From Mariprofundus sp. (lineage in GTDB: Bacteria; Pseudomonadota; Zetaproteobacteria; Mariprofundales; Mariprofundaceae), in contig JAUZQJ010000081.1 in NCBI GenBank assembly GCA_030951045.1, positions 1 to 39,892 of the forward strand: a DNA stretch of 39,892 nucleotides, in the 5' to 3' direction. Position numbers and translations under genes: made by a program. Shown here piece after piece: positions 7,567 to 16,395 of this stretch. Within the stretch, counting starts at the first letter, position 1. The number at the start of each line of letters is the position of its first letter. A model generated the notes under the pieces. That model had not been told where the DNA came from, did not search any database, and worked only from the letters and a program-made list of their open reading frames with translations.

Positions 7567-8543
7567 CAACAGATCAACATCTGGTACTGATGCCACCAAA
7601 CTGGATTGGTGATGTCATCATGGCGCAACCCGCACTGAAAAGCATCGCGACCTATTATGCGCAGCACGGTACTGAGCAAATTTCGGTATGCGGCAGAGCA
7701 TGGTTAAAAGAGCTGCTGCCATACCTTGGCCTAAACCATGCACAATATCAGTCGAGCATACCTGCTGCCGACATCGCCTTCCTATTCCCTAACAGTTTCC
7801 GCTCCGCCTGGCAGTGCCGTCAGGCAGGGATTAAGCAGATCATCGGCTATCGAGGCCAGTGGCGCAGTCTGTTATTGAGCCGGGCACTGCCCCATCGCAT
7901 CGACACCTTGCATCTACATCACCGCCTGTTTCATCTCGATATTGCCACACAGATGCAGATCCCGACAGAAGACACGGCAGTTACGCTTTCAAGCCCTGCC
8001 GGTGGCAAATCAACCGGGCAGAAGCTCATGCAGCAACATGGTCTGGATCCGAAACGGGTCATCTGCATTGCTCCGGGCGCCCAATTCGGGGCGGCCAAAT
8101 GTTATCCACCGGATGCTTTTCATGCGGTGGTTAAGCAGTTGGCAGATGCAGGCTGGCAACCGCTTACACTGGGTATGCCGGAAGATCATGGCATTAGCCA
8201 ACAGATCATAGCAGACATCGCCAGTCCGCACTGGAATGCGGCAGGATCAACCAATATGACCGAAGCCCTGCAACTGATTTCCGCATCTAAACTTATGCTG
8301 TGCAATGATTCAGGGCTGATGCATGTCGCGGCAGGCTTAGGTATTCCAACGGTTACTCCATTCGGAGCCACGGATCCTGCGCGCACGGCTCCCTCCGGCC
8401 CGCGTGTAAACGTCTTATATCAACCGGCAGATTGCAGCCCGTGCCTGCAACGCGAATGCAGTGTCAGCGGCCACCCCTGTATGGCCAACATCACACCGAC
8501 CATGCTACTGGACGCATGCAATTCCATGCTTACTGACCACTGA
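7563..8543 (+). CDS. waaF: ADP-heptose:LPS heptosyltransferase II
   Basis: GT9 family enzyme adding the second L-glycero-D-manno-heptose to the LPS inner core at the cytoplasmic face of the inner membrane. The protein begins with the diagnostic PPNWIGDVIMAQPALKSI and has the ADP-heptose site region APGAQFGAAKCYP and the C-terminal DSGLMHVAAGLGIPTVTPFGATDPARTAP block. Length 326 aa is slightly below the usual 345. ATGA overlap with the methyltransferase, and one base separates it from waaC. The missing WaaG-type gene implies the outer core is encoded elsewhere. Confidence 0.93.
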   Translation: MTTDQHLVLMPPNWIGDVIMAQPALKSIATYYAQHGTEQISVCGRAWLKELLPYLGLNHAQYQSSIPAADIAFLFPNSFRSAWQCRQAGIKQIIGYRGQWRSLLLSRALPHRIDTLHLHHRLFHLDIATQMQIPTEDTAVTLSSPAGGKSTGQKLMQQHGLDPKRVICIAPGAQFGAAKCYPPDAFHAVVKQLADAGWQPLTLGMPEDHGISQQIIADIASPHWNAAGSTNMTEALQLISASKLMLCNDSGLMHVAAGLGIPTVTPFGATDPARTAPSGPRVNVLYQPADCSPCLQRECSVSGHPCMANITPTMLLDACNSMLTDH

Positions 8544-8544
8544 T

Positions 8545-9627
8545 ATGAAGGTCCTGATTGTCAAACTGTCCGCCTTTGGTGATATTATTCATGCCCTGCC
8601 CGCCCTGCAGGATATTCTTGATCAAAAGCAGGTCAGTGAAGTCCACTGGCTGGTGGATCAACGTTATGGATTTGTCACAAATATTTTACCGTCCAATGTG
8701 ATTGTGCATCAGGTTGCGCTCAAGGGTGATCACCCTGTGCGCTCTGCCTGGCAAGCCATCAAAGCGTTACGGAAAATTGGTTTTGATGCGGTCATTGACC
8801 TGCAAGGTCTGATCAAATCAGCCGTACTTGCACGCGCTTGTGGTTCACCCGTCTATGCCTTTGATCCACATTTTTTGCGCGAGAAAGCCAGCATGATCTT
8901 GACCAGAAATATCCGCTTTCACCCGCAGGATAAGCATGTGGTGCAGCAATATCGACGTATTGCTGCCGCCCCGTTTGCATCATCGTTTATAGCATTTTTG
9001 GCACCATCATCAGATACACCTTCTGAGGCAATTCCCTACCGCGCACCACAAATCGACATCGCACACAGCCATTGCCGCGCCGATACCACACTGCTTCAAC
9101 GGCTTGACCTGAAGGCGCACAGTTATGTCATTCTGCATGCAGCCGGCGGCTGGAAAACAAAACAGCTACCTGAACAGAGCTGGATAGATATTGCCCGTAG
9201 CCTGTATGGTCAAGGCATTACACCCCTGTTTAGCTGGGGAAACGAGACGGAACAAACACAAGCGCAAAACCTTGCAGCACAAAGTAATGGCTACGCCTTG
9301 CCCGAACGATTGAATATGTCAGCATTGGTCGCATTGATTCAGGCAGCTAAAGCTGTGGTTGGCGCAGATACTGGCCTACTGCATCTGGCCGCGGCATTGA
9401 ATCAAACAACCATCACATTTTGGGGACCGTCTGCATCATGGAATTCGGCTCCCTTCACGGTTGAACAAACAGCAACAGAACAACAAAATCCAACGAAGGT
9501 AGTGAAGCATTGGCATATCGAATCCAGTCCGGCCTGTGGCCCTTGCTTCAAACGCACATGCAATCAATTTGTCTGCATGGATGCGATTAAACCTGAGTCT
9601 ATTACAAGGATATTACATGAGCTCTGA
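8545..9627 (+). CDS. waaC: ADP-heptose:LPS heptosyltransferase I
   Basis: GT9 family enzyme adding the first heptose to Kdo2-lipid A. The start at 8545 gives MKVLIVKLSAFGDIIHALPA, the classic WaaC N-terminus; a longer in-frame reading from 8461 would run back into waaF and is rejected. Further motifs are the QGLIKSAVLAR segment, HAAGGWKTKQLPEQSW, and the C-terminal GADTGLLHLAAALNQTTITFWGPSA. The C-terminal CGPCFKRTCNQF cysteines are shared in spirit with the waaF tail (CSPCLQRECS). 360 aa. Overlaps the next gene by 11 bases. Confidence 0.93.
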   Translation: MKVLIVKLSAFGDIIHALPALQDILDQKQVSEVHWLVDQRYGFVTNILPSNVIVHQVALKGDHPVRSAWQAIKALRKIGFDAVIDLQGLIKSAVLARACGSPVYAFDPHFLREKASMILTRNIRFHPQDKHVVQQYRRIAAAPFASSFIAFLAPSSDTPSEAIPYRAPQIDIAHSHCRADTTLLQRLDLKAHSYVILHAAGGWKTKQLPEQSWIDIARSLYGQGITPLFSWGNETEQTQAQNLAAQSNGYALPERLNMSALVALIQAAKAVVGADTGLLHLAAALNQTTITFWGPSASWNSAPFTVEQTATEQQNPTKVVKHWHIESSPACGPCFKRTCNQFVCMDAIKPESITRILHEL

Positions 9628-10219
9628 ATATACATTTTCACAGAAGATGCACACAATGCTCCTACGCGCCCGCATTCCAGCCAGCATTCTCATGGGACTG
9701 GCTATTATTGTCTTCGCCAGGCCCACGCAATCAAGCTGGCTTATCGGTCTGGCTGTTATCGTCATCGGAGAAGCCCTGCGCATTTGGGCTTCCGGCCATA
9801 TCCACAAATCGGCCCAGGTCACCTCAACCGGCCCATACGCCATGGTACGGCACCCGCTATATCTCGGACATTTCCTGATTGCGACCGGCTTCTGCATTAC
9901 CGGTGACAGTTTGCCCGCATTTATCATCGTCACCATTGCATTCTTCATCATCTATATGCCCACCTGGAAAAATGAAGAGAAGAATCTGACGGAAATGTTT
10001 GGCGCCACCTATAGCGATTTTATGGCCAACACCCCTGCTCTGTTGCCACGCTGGAACCGCAGTGTGTTCAGTGGTTCATTCTCCTGGGAGCTGGTAAGCC
10101 AGCATCGTGAATGGAAGCATGCCGCCGGCTTAACTGCCGGCATGATTGGCATGGCTGGCCTAATATTCTGGGATAATTCTATCGCCCTGTTTCTACTCTC
10201 TTTGGTGCAAGGCAACTAA
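9617..10219 (+). CDS. Isoprenylcysteine methyltransferase-like membrane protein
   Basis: A 200-aa protein of the ICMT/phospholipid-methyltransferase superfamily, integral to the inner membrane. Hydrophobic helices lie near residues 16-35, 38-54, 84-115 and 172-197. The family signature GPYAMVRHPLYLGHFLIATGF and the following NEEKNLTEMFGATYSDFMANTPALLPR (acidic pair then Y..Y/F..P) match bacterial ICMT-like proteins. The ATG at 9617 has AAGGA 6 bases upstream and sits inside the end of waaC. The acceptor is unknown; its place in an LPS operon suggests an envelope lipid or glycan. Confidence 0.85.
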   Translation: MSSEYTFSQKMHTMLLRARIPASILMGLAIIVFARPTQSSWLIGLAVIVIGEALRIWASGHIHKSAQVTSTGPYAMVRHPLYLGHFLIATGFCITGDSLPAFIIVTIAFFIIYMPTWKNEEKNLTEMFGATYSDFMANTPALLPRWNRSVFSGSFSWELVSQHREWKHAAGLTAGMIGMAGLIFWDNSIALFLLSLVQGN

Positions 10220-10226
10220 TACACAC

Positions 10227-11072
10227 ATGCTGCGTTTCGGCTTTGCCATACTGTGTGCCTGTTGCCTGACGGTTACAGCGCTTACCGCTGAGGCGACCGC
10301 AGCAACAGAGACAGTCAGCACAGCAAACATCACTACAGCCCTCACCTCATCTTCAACACGCAAGGCCGCTAAAACAAACGCAACGATCGCGACAAACCAA
10401 TGCATGCCCTACATTGGTGAACATCTCACATTTAACATTGGCTGGGAATTCATTAATGCAGGCTCTACCACACTGGATATTGCCGCTATCGGTGACAATG
10501 GCTGGCAGGTCAAAACGCTTGCCCGCACCAATAAATTTCTTGATGCATTCAGGAAGGTACGGGATTACATCACTGCGGAAGGGCTCTGCGTTGATGGTAA
10601 GATGCAAAGCACCCTGTTTGATGCTGACCTGCATGAACGCAAATACAGAGCCAAAAAGCGCACCGAATACCTCTGGAAAGAGAATAAAATCACCCACACC
10701 CAGAATCAAATCACCGAACACTTTGATGTACCTGCCGGTCACTTGAGTGTGATTGATGCGTTTCTCGCCGTACGCGGTTTAACACTCACGCCCGGTCAAA
10801 CAATCAATATCCCGGTGTTTGATTCACGCAAACAATATGAGATTGAAGTGAACATTTTGCCACGCAAAGAGATATTGAAAGCGCCCTGGGGTGAAAAAGT
10901 AAGTTGTATTCTGGTTAGGCCCAAACTGAAAACAGCGGGCATATTCACCAATAAAGGTAAGATGCTGTTGTGGATGACCGATGATGAACGTCATATTCCA
11001 CTGAAAATGATGGCCAAAATAAAATTCGGTCGTATTTTTGCACATCTTAAGTCGTATTCGAAAACGCCATGA
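10227..11072 (+). CDS. DUF3108 domain secreted protein
   Basis: A 281-aa exported protein: a signal peptide (MLRFGFAILCACCLTVTALT, cleavage near residue 25), a low-complexity Thr/Ala linker to about residue 50, then a DUF3108 domain starting at YIGEHLTFNIGWEFINAGSTTLDI. It continues with the strand-rich pattern FRKVRDYITAEG, EHFDVPAGHLSVIDAFLAVRGL, TINIPVFDSRKQYEIEVNIL and LLWMTDDERHIPLKMMAKIKFG. DUF3108 proteins are periplasmic beta-rich proteins with no settled function. It lies 7 bp after the ICMT-like gene, so it belongs to the LPS operon. Confidence 0.85.
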   Translation: MLRFGFAILCACCLTVTALTAEATAATETVSTANITTALTSSSTRKAAKTNATIATNQCMPYIGEHLTFNIGWEFINAGSTTLDIAAIGDNGWQVKTLARTNKFLDAFRKVRDYITAEGLCVDGKMQSTLFDADLHERKYRAKKRTEYLWKENKITHTQNQITEHFDVPAGHLSVIDAFLAVRGLTLTPGQTINIPVFDSRKQYEIEVNILPRKEILKAPWGEKVSCILVRPKLKTAGIFTNKGKMLLWMTDDERHIPLKMMAKIKFGRIFAHLKSYSKTP

Positions 11073-11166
11073 ACAGGCACATAGATACTGTAGCAGTGTT
11101 CAACGCGATGGATGCTATCACTGATTTAACACGGCCTTTGTCTTATCTATCTTTAGGAGAATTTTC

Positions 11167-12882
11167 TTGAAAATCATTGGAATTCACGGTTATTCATCAA
11201 GCAACCCAAATGCAGGAGCGGCACATAACTCCGGCGTTGCATGGATTGAAAATGGTGTGGTGCTTGCAGCCACCGAAGAAGAACGTCTGAGCCGTAAAAA
11301 GAATGATTACAGTTATCCATTCCTGTCACTCAAGCAGATGCTTGATATGCAAGAATCAACGCCTGATTTCACTGCCCTTGCACAGCGTTCGAACATCAAA
11401 TACCTACCGGATATGCTGAAGAATTATAAGCAAGCACGATCACTAAGCGTTGATGCTGCCTTTAAGAAATATTTAACCGGCAAACTTCTTGAATTACCAC
11501 TGCGCACATCTATTCAGGCCTGCTCCTCTCGCAAGGTACCTGAATCCGTAGCATCCTTACCACGCAGTGAAACCAGACATCATCAGGCCCATGCCGCCAG
11601 CGCCTATTATTGCTGCCCATGGCCAGATGAAGAGGTGCTTGTTATCACCCTTGACGGGCATGGGGAGAGCCATTGCGGCTCTGTCTGGACCGGCAAGCAA
11701 GGCAAGATGAAATCCCGCTGCTGGCTTTCTGCCCTGCACTCCGTTGGTAATATTTATTCGGCTGTTACCGCGCACCTGGGCTTTAAACCCATGCGCCATG
11801 AAGGCAAAATTGTTGGACTAGCGGCCTATGGCAATCCGGAACCTTTTTGCTCTCGCTTACATGAACATGTCACAGAAAGGGGTAAGCACACCACCTTTGA
11901 TGCTGATTTAATCTTACTGGCGATGCTTGGTAATCGAAAAGAGACCACTACTGTTTACCAATCACTCTCACAAGGGCTCTCACGAGAAGATATTTCGGCA
12001 GGCTTACAGACATTCACTGAACAGCTTGTCTGCGATTTTATCCATGCATGGGTTGAAGAGAGTGGCATCCAGAAGCTGGCTTTGGCTGGTGGCGTATTCG
12101 CCAATGTTAAATTGAACCAGCGTATTCTGGAACTTGATAATGTGGATAATATTTATATTCACCCCAATATGGGTGATGGTGGACTGGCAGTTGGTGCAGC
12201 GCTGAATACCTATGCGGACAACAAGGGCGGTCTGATCCCACAATTTATGGCATCAGCATATCTTGGCCCCGACATTGAAGTGGCTTCGGCCAAACTGGCA
12301 ATGGAGGCCGCCGGAGCTAGCTATACACAACCTGATGATTTAGCCGACCAGGTAGCGGAGCTACTTGCCAATGGTCGTGTTGTTGCGCGTGCTGCAGGAC
12401 GTATGGAATATGGCCCGCGCGCACTGGGAAACCGGACCTTGTTTGCCTCCTGTTCCGATCCAACGATTAACAAGTGGCTCAATGACAGACTTCAACGCAC
12501 CGAATTTATGCCTTTTGCCCCCATTATTATGGAAGAGTACGCAGCCGAGTATTTCCCGAGCTGGAAACCTGAACACTATGCTGCCCGCTTTATGACCATC
12601 ACCTACGATGCTTCGGACATCGCCAAAGAGCAGATTCCGGCGGCTATTCATATTGATGGCACCGCACGCCCTCAGGTGTTAAGGCAACAGGATAATCCCG
12701 AGGTTTACGCCATACTCAAAGCCTTCCATGCCAGAACAGGTGTGCCGGCACTGATCAACACGTCCTTTAACATGCATGAGGAACCCATCGTGTGCTCAGC
12801 CTCTGATGCCGTGCGAGCCTTCCAGCTTGGCAATATCGATGCACTCATTTGCGCTGATCTGTTGGCTGTAGCTGAACAATGA
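11167..12882 (+). CDS. O-carbamoyltransferase (NodU/CmcH/WapO family)
   Basis: Transfers a carbamoyl group from carbamoyl phosphate to a sugar hydroxyl. The 571-aa protein has the N-terminal Kae1-like domain (MKIIGIHGYSSS, LAATEEERLSRKKND, HHQAHAASAYY, GGVFANVKLNQRI) and the C-terminal YrdC-like domain (MEYGPRALGNRTLFASC, LINTSFNMHEEPIV). The start is TTG at 11167 with TAGGAGA 6 bases upstream; no ATG fits. It overlaps galE by ATGA. In Pseudomonas aeruginosa WapO carbamoylates an inner-core heptose and is encoded near waaF/waaC; this gene's position suggests the same job here, which is inference. Confidence 0.92.
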   Translation: MKIIGIHGYSSSNPNAGAAHNSGVAWIENGVVLAATEEERLSRKKNDYSYPFLSLKQMLDMQESTPDFTALAQRSNIKYLPDMLKNYKQARSLSVDAAFKKYLTGKLLELPLRTSIQACSSRKVPESVASLPRSETRHHQAHAASAYYCCPWPDEEVLVITLDGHGESHCGSVWTGKQGKMKSRCWLSALHSVGNIYSAVTAHLGFKPMRHEGKIVGLAAYGNPEPFCSRLHEHVTERGKHTTFDADLILLAMLGNRKETTTVYQSLSQGLSREDISAGLQTFTEQLVCDFIHAWVEESGIQKLALAGGVFANVKLNQRILELDNVDNIYIHPNMGDGGLAVGAALNTYADNKGGLIPQFMASAYLGPDIEVASAKLAMEAAGASYTQPDDLADQVAELLANGRVVARAAGRMEYGPRALGNRTLFASCSDPTINKWLNDRLQRTEFMPFAPIIMEEYAAEYFPSWKPEHYAARFMTITYDASDIAKEQIPAAIHIDGTARPQVLRQQDNPEVYAILKAFHARTGVPALINTSFNMHEEPIVCSASDAVRAFQLGNIDALICADLLAVAEQ

Positions 12883-13832
12883 AAGCCCTTGTCACAGGTG
12901 GAGCCGGGTATATTGGTGCCCACATGGTGCACCTTTTAAAACAACATGGAATTGAGCTTGCTGTACTGGATGACTTCTCAACAGGCCACCGCAATGTGAT
13001 TCCCGAGGGTGTTGAACTGATTGAACAGGATCTGACCAAACCTGAATCCGTGCTAAAAATTCGCGCCTTCAAGCCGGATGTTATTTTTCATTTTGCAGCA
13101 AAAAGTATTGTAGAAGAATCCATGCATGCGCCATGGAGCTATCTGTCGCAAAATTTACGCATGACCATGCATGCTATTGAGGGGCTGGAAAAGGAGAGCC
13201 TATTCATTTTTTCCTCGTCATGTTCGGTGTATGGGATTCCTGCATCTATTCCTATTGATGAACACACGCCGTGCCAACCGCTATCTGCGTATGGAAAAAG
13301 TAAACATGTTGGTGAGACATTACTGCAAGCTGCCTGTAAAGAGCGCGGGCTTCGCGCCATCTGCATGCGCTATTTCAATGTGGCCGGCTGCGGAGATCCA
13401 GTACTACTTGAAAACCACCATCCAGAGACACACTTGATCCCAAACCTGTTGCTGGCAGCAGGTAAAAGCACCTTCAGTATGTATGGAACAGACCATCCAA
13501 CCGCAGATGGAACTGCCGTTCGGGACTACATTGATGTTCGGGATCTGACCGAGGCTCACTTGTTAGCGTCACAACAATTACGCCAACAAAAAGCCGGTTT
13601 CTTTCAACCATTCAATCTTGGTTCGGGTAGCGGATACAGTGTGAAGCAAGTCTTTGATGCCGTAGAACAACTCACCGGCTGCACCATTGATTATGACACC
13701 CACCCCGCTCGCCCCGGTGATGCACCAACGCTGATTGCAGATTGCAGCGCCTGGAAAACCTTTAGCGGCTGGACTGCCAAGCATGATATACACGCCATGA
13801 TTGAAAGTGCATGGAAAGCCATGCATGCCTGA
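12879..13832 (+). CDS. galE: UDP-glucose 4-epimerase
   Basis: NAD-dependent extended SDR that interconverts UDP-glucose and UDP-galactose (or the GlcNAc/GalNAc pair). Visible are the cofactor loop TGGAGYIGAHM (residues 6-16), SSSCSVYG with the catalytic Ser, YGKSK (YxxxK), YFNVAGC, and TADGTAVRDYIDVRDL, all GalE hallmarks. Length 317 aa is somewhat below the usual 330-338. ATGA overlap with the carbamoyltransferase and 8-bp overlap with the next glycosyltransferase, so it probably supplies UDP-Gal(NAc) to that enzyme. Confidence 0.93.
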   Translation: MKALVTGGAGYIGAHMVHLLKQHGIELAVLDDFSTGHRNVIPEGVELIEQDLTKPESVLKIRAFKPDVIFHFAAKSIVEESMHAPWSYLSQNLRMTMHAIEGLEKESLFIFSSSCSVYGIPASIPIDEHTPCQPLSAYGKSKHVGETLLQAACKERGLRAICMRYFNVAGCGDPVLLENHHPETHLIPNLLLAAGKSTFSMYGTDHPTADGTAVRDYIDVRDLTEAHLLASQQLRQQKAGFFQPFNLGSGSGYSVKQVFDAVEQLTGCTIDYDTHPARPGDAPTLIADCSAWKTFSGWTAKHDIHAMIESAWKAMHA

Positions 13833-14649
13833 TAGCATTGCGGTTATTATTTCCACCTACAACAAGCCTGATGATTTAAGATGTGTGCTTGAAGGGTACC
13901 GCCTTCAAACGGATCAACACTTTTCCATTTATGTGGCTGATGATGGCTCTGGTGAAGAAACCCGCACTCTTATAGATAACATGCGCGCAGCATACCCTGT
14001 TCCTCTGCATCATATCTGGCATAAGGATGATGGGTTTCGGCTCTCGGAAATACGCAACCGTGCGCTATTAGCGGTGTCAGAGCCCTATGTGCTTATTACC
14101 GATGGAGATTGCATCCCATTCCCTGCGCTGATTGCCTCACATCGAAGACTATGTAAACGAGGATCATTCCTTACCGGCTCTCGTCTGCTATTAAATGAAT
14201 CTTTCAGTACCCAAGTAAGAAAACAAGACATTGAGCTGCATGATCTCACTGCAACAGCCACCCTGCTGTCATTACAACGCAGCAAATCCATCAATCGTAT
14301 TTGGCCCGCATTTATTCCACCCTTGACTGGCATCGAAAATAGTAAGCTCAGCGGCCTACGGGGCTGCCATATGAGTTTCTGGTTGAAGGACTTGCAAGCC
14401 ATTAATGGCTATGACCAGAGCTTCACCGGCTGGGGCCGTGAAGACTCGGATATTACAGCGCGTTTATTTCATGCAGGACTCACACGAAGAAATCTGTATG
14501 GCACACCATTATTACATTTGTGGCATCAGGAGTTTTCAAGAAATAGCCTGTCTGACAACGACGCCACCCTGCAATCCTGTCTGCATGAAAAACGCGTTGA
14601 AGCCGTGTATGGACTCAGACAATTGGCCGAAAAACTGAAAATACGATGA
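13825..14649 (+). CDS. Family 2 glycosyltransferase (galactosyltransferase-like)
   Basis: GT-A fold transferase of 274 aa. It starts IAVIISTYNKPDDL, then VADDGSGEET, a DGDCIPF acceptor of the metal-binding DxD type, and the C-terminal GCHMSFWLKDLQAINGYDQS and FTGWGREDSDITARL segment characteristic of the galactosyltransferase C-terminal domain (Glyco_transf_7C). The ATG at 13825 overlaps the end of galE; a TTG at 13801 is less likely. The pairing with GalE suggests a UDP-Gal or UDP-GalNAc donor. Likely builds LPS core or a related surface glycan. Last gene of the block. Confidence 0.88.
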   Translation: MPDSIAVIISTYNKPDDLRCVLEGYRLQTDQHFSIYVADDGSGEETRTLIDNMRAAYPVPLHHIWHKDDGFRLSEIRNRALLAVSEPYVLITDGDCIPFPALIASHRRLCKRGSFLTGSRLLLNESFSTQVRKQDIELHDLTATATLLSLQRSKSINRIWPAFIPPLTGIENSKLSGLRGCHMSFWLKDLQAINGYDQSFTGWGREDSDITARLFHAGLTRRNLYGTPLLHLWHQEFSRNSLSDNDATLQSCLHEKRVEAVYGLRQLAEKLKIR

Positions 14650-14691
14650 GACTTATCGCTTCATGTGCCATGAACCAAAAAAAGTAACAAC

Positions 14692-15210
14692 TCAGTGATT
14701 ACTGGCATTGGCGTAAAATGCGACACCTGATTTTTTATCTTCATACACTTGAATCCAGATATCACCCGTCTTGGCTGCATCAGCCAGATCGGTTGTTGGC
14801 ACGTGTGCTTTTAATGTCATGGATTCGCCATGAAAACGGCCATGGATCTGACAATCACCAGCAATATGGTATTCCACGTCATCTGCCGGCCCATCATAGG
14901 TAAAGGTAAGCTGGCAGTTCACACCAACATCATCGAACTCACCCTTGGCTCCCTCTTTCAACACATCCTGCTGCAAGTTCATCACATCACCATTCATAGA
15001 CTTTGCAGAGTGTGACAACAGTGCCACCTTGGCTCCATCCATAGCACGGATAAACGCACCGAAACCACCAAAAATAATCGGATCATAATCAAAGCTGGCT
15101 GTTGTTTTCTCAAGAATAATGAAGTTCAACGATCTTGAGTCATCAGCATAAGCAGCCGTACTCACCAGTGTAACCACTGAAGCCATCAGCATACAAAACA
15201 TATAACGCAT
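14692..15210 (-). CDS. Secreted protein of unknown function
   Basis: I do not recognise this 172-aa protein. It has a clear signal peptide (MRYMFCMLMASVVTLVSTAA, cleavage after YA at about residue 22) and then a mature domain of alternating hydrophobic and acidic strands. Two cysteines (C99 in GVNCQL and C120 in AGDCQIHG) could form a periplasmic disulfide. AGGAG lies 7 bases before the ATG. It is 55 bp downstream of the PstS-like gene on the same strand and is probably cotranscribed with it, so a link to phosphate stress is possible. It ends 42 bp from the convergent glycosyltransferase with no strong terminator hairpin between. Confidence 0.75.
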   Translation of the reverse strand: MRYMFCMLMASVVTLVSTAAYADDSRSLNFIILEKTTASFDYDPIIFGGFGAFIRAMDGAKVALLSHSAKSMNGDVMNLQQDVLKEGAKGEFDDVGVNCQLTFTYDGPADDVEYHIAGDCQIHGRFHGESMTLKAHVPTTDLADAAKTGDIWIQVYEDKKSGVAFYANASNH

Positions 15211-15265
15211 TTAAATCTCCTAATAATGTAACACACAGTTTGGTTTATGTACCCGGAAAAAGGGA

Positions 15266-16099
15266 CTATTTAAGTGGAATGTAACCCATCCCTTTCACAA
15301 TCGCCCGACACTCAGCACCCTGCATATAGGCAATAAAATCTTTGGCTTCACCAACAGGTTCGCCTTTACTCAGCAGCAATAGCGGGCGCGATACACTATA
15401 TTTGCCGGATACCACATTTTCAGGTGTCGCTTCAATGCCATCAAGTGTAAGCACTTTCACCTTGCCACCAGTAGCATAATCGCTGGCCACACCAACGGAA
15501 GCAAAGGTCACGGCGTTGACATCATGGGCGACTTTATCCAGCGCCACATCCTGTGAAAACGCCACCCAGGCCTGACCTTTATCAAACGTAATCGTATCTT
15601 CCTCTGCTACACCTTTCAGATGGAACTTTTTGGTAAATAATTCATAAGTGCCATGTTCAGCGCCCATCGATATCAGATGCACTTCTCCATCATGACCACC
15701 GACAGCACTCCAGTTTGAAGCTTCACCTTTAAACAACTGCTCAACCTGAGCCGAAGTCAGGCTTGCAAGCGGATTGTCTGCATTGACCACCAAGACAACA
15801 CCATCCGTGGCAATTTTATGGATCTTCAGATCAGGATATTTTTTAATCTCTTTCTCTTTCACAGAGCGTGAAGCACGACCGATATCCACTTTTCCTTTGG
15901 CAACCGTTTTCACACCCTTACTGGAGCCGCCACCGGCGATCACAATATGTACACCAGCATGGCTCTTTTTATACACCTTAGCACATGCTTTCATGGCTGG
16001 CTGTACGGTTGTGGAACCGGCTGAGGTAACAACTCCGGCATGGGCAACGGACACCCCGAAAACGGCAATCATTGCCGCAAACAAATATTGCTTTTTCAT
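15266..16099 (-). CDS. PstS-like phosphate-binding periplasmic protein
   Basis: A 277-aa substrate-binding protein of the PstS/PBP-like family. A signal peptide (MKKQYLFAAMIAVFGVSVAH, cleaved after AHA at residue 21) is followed by VVTSAGSTTVQPAMKACAK, IVIAGGGSSKGVKTVAKGKVDIGRASR, the ligand-contact segments, and NPLASLTSAQVEQLFKGEASNWSAVGG, the standard PstS hinge. The ATG at 16099 follows a weak GGGGA; the ATG at 16114 would add five residues. No pstC/A/B, phoU or phoR are near, so it is an orphan: either it serves a distant transporter or it acts as a phosphate sensor or scavenger. Confidence 0.85.
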   Translation of the reverse strand: MKKQYLFAAMIAVFGVSVAHAGVVTSAGSTTVQPAMKACAKVYKKSHAGVHIVIAGGGSSKGVKTVAKGKVDIGRASRSVKEKEIKKYPDLKIHKIATDGVVLVVNADNPLASLTSAQVEQLFKGEASNWSAVGGHDGEVHLISMGAEHGTYELFTKKFHLKGVAEEDTITFDKGQAWVAFSQDVALDKVAHDVNAVTFASVGVASDYATGGKVKVLTLDGIEATPENVVSGKYSVSRPLLLLSKGEPVGEAKDFIAYMQGAECRAIVKGMGYIPLK

Positions 16100-16395
16100 G
16101 AACAATCCCCACAAAAACTATAAATAAAAAACACAGAAAGTCGATTCACATCAATATGCATAGCAATTCGATGCATGACACCACCCTTCAAGCGGCCGCA
16201 CTATGCCAGCATGACACGTGCATGGAAACCACCATATCGTTGATATATTCAACCCATTCACGCACCTCACTGTTCAAATATAGGGCAGCGCTTTTTTCAA
16301 AATATAAGGCATCATTTGATGTTAAAAAAACTGTCTCCACGACTGTTTCTTTCTTTTACCTTTCTGTCACCCGCATCCATCGTTAAGCTTCGGAC
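16100..16395. other. Divergent intergenic region between the PstS-like gene and mltB
   Basis: About 296 bp with no convincing gene; the open frame 16156-16386 has no ribosome site and no recognisable protein. AT-rich tracts near 16110-16135 and 16265-16335 could hold the two divergent promoters, but I see no -35/-10 pair good enough to call and no clear Pho box. Confidence 0.5.

Noticed and set aside
16156-16386. 76-aa open frame in the PstS-mltB gap
   Set aside because: No ribosome site, no signal or domain, and unlike typical proteins in composition; more likely promoter DNA.
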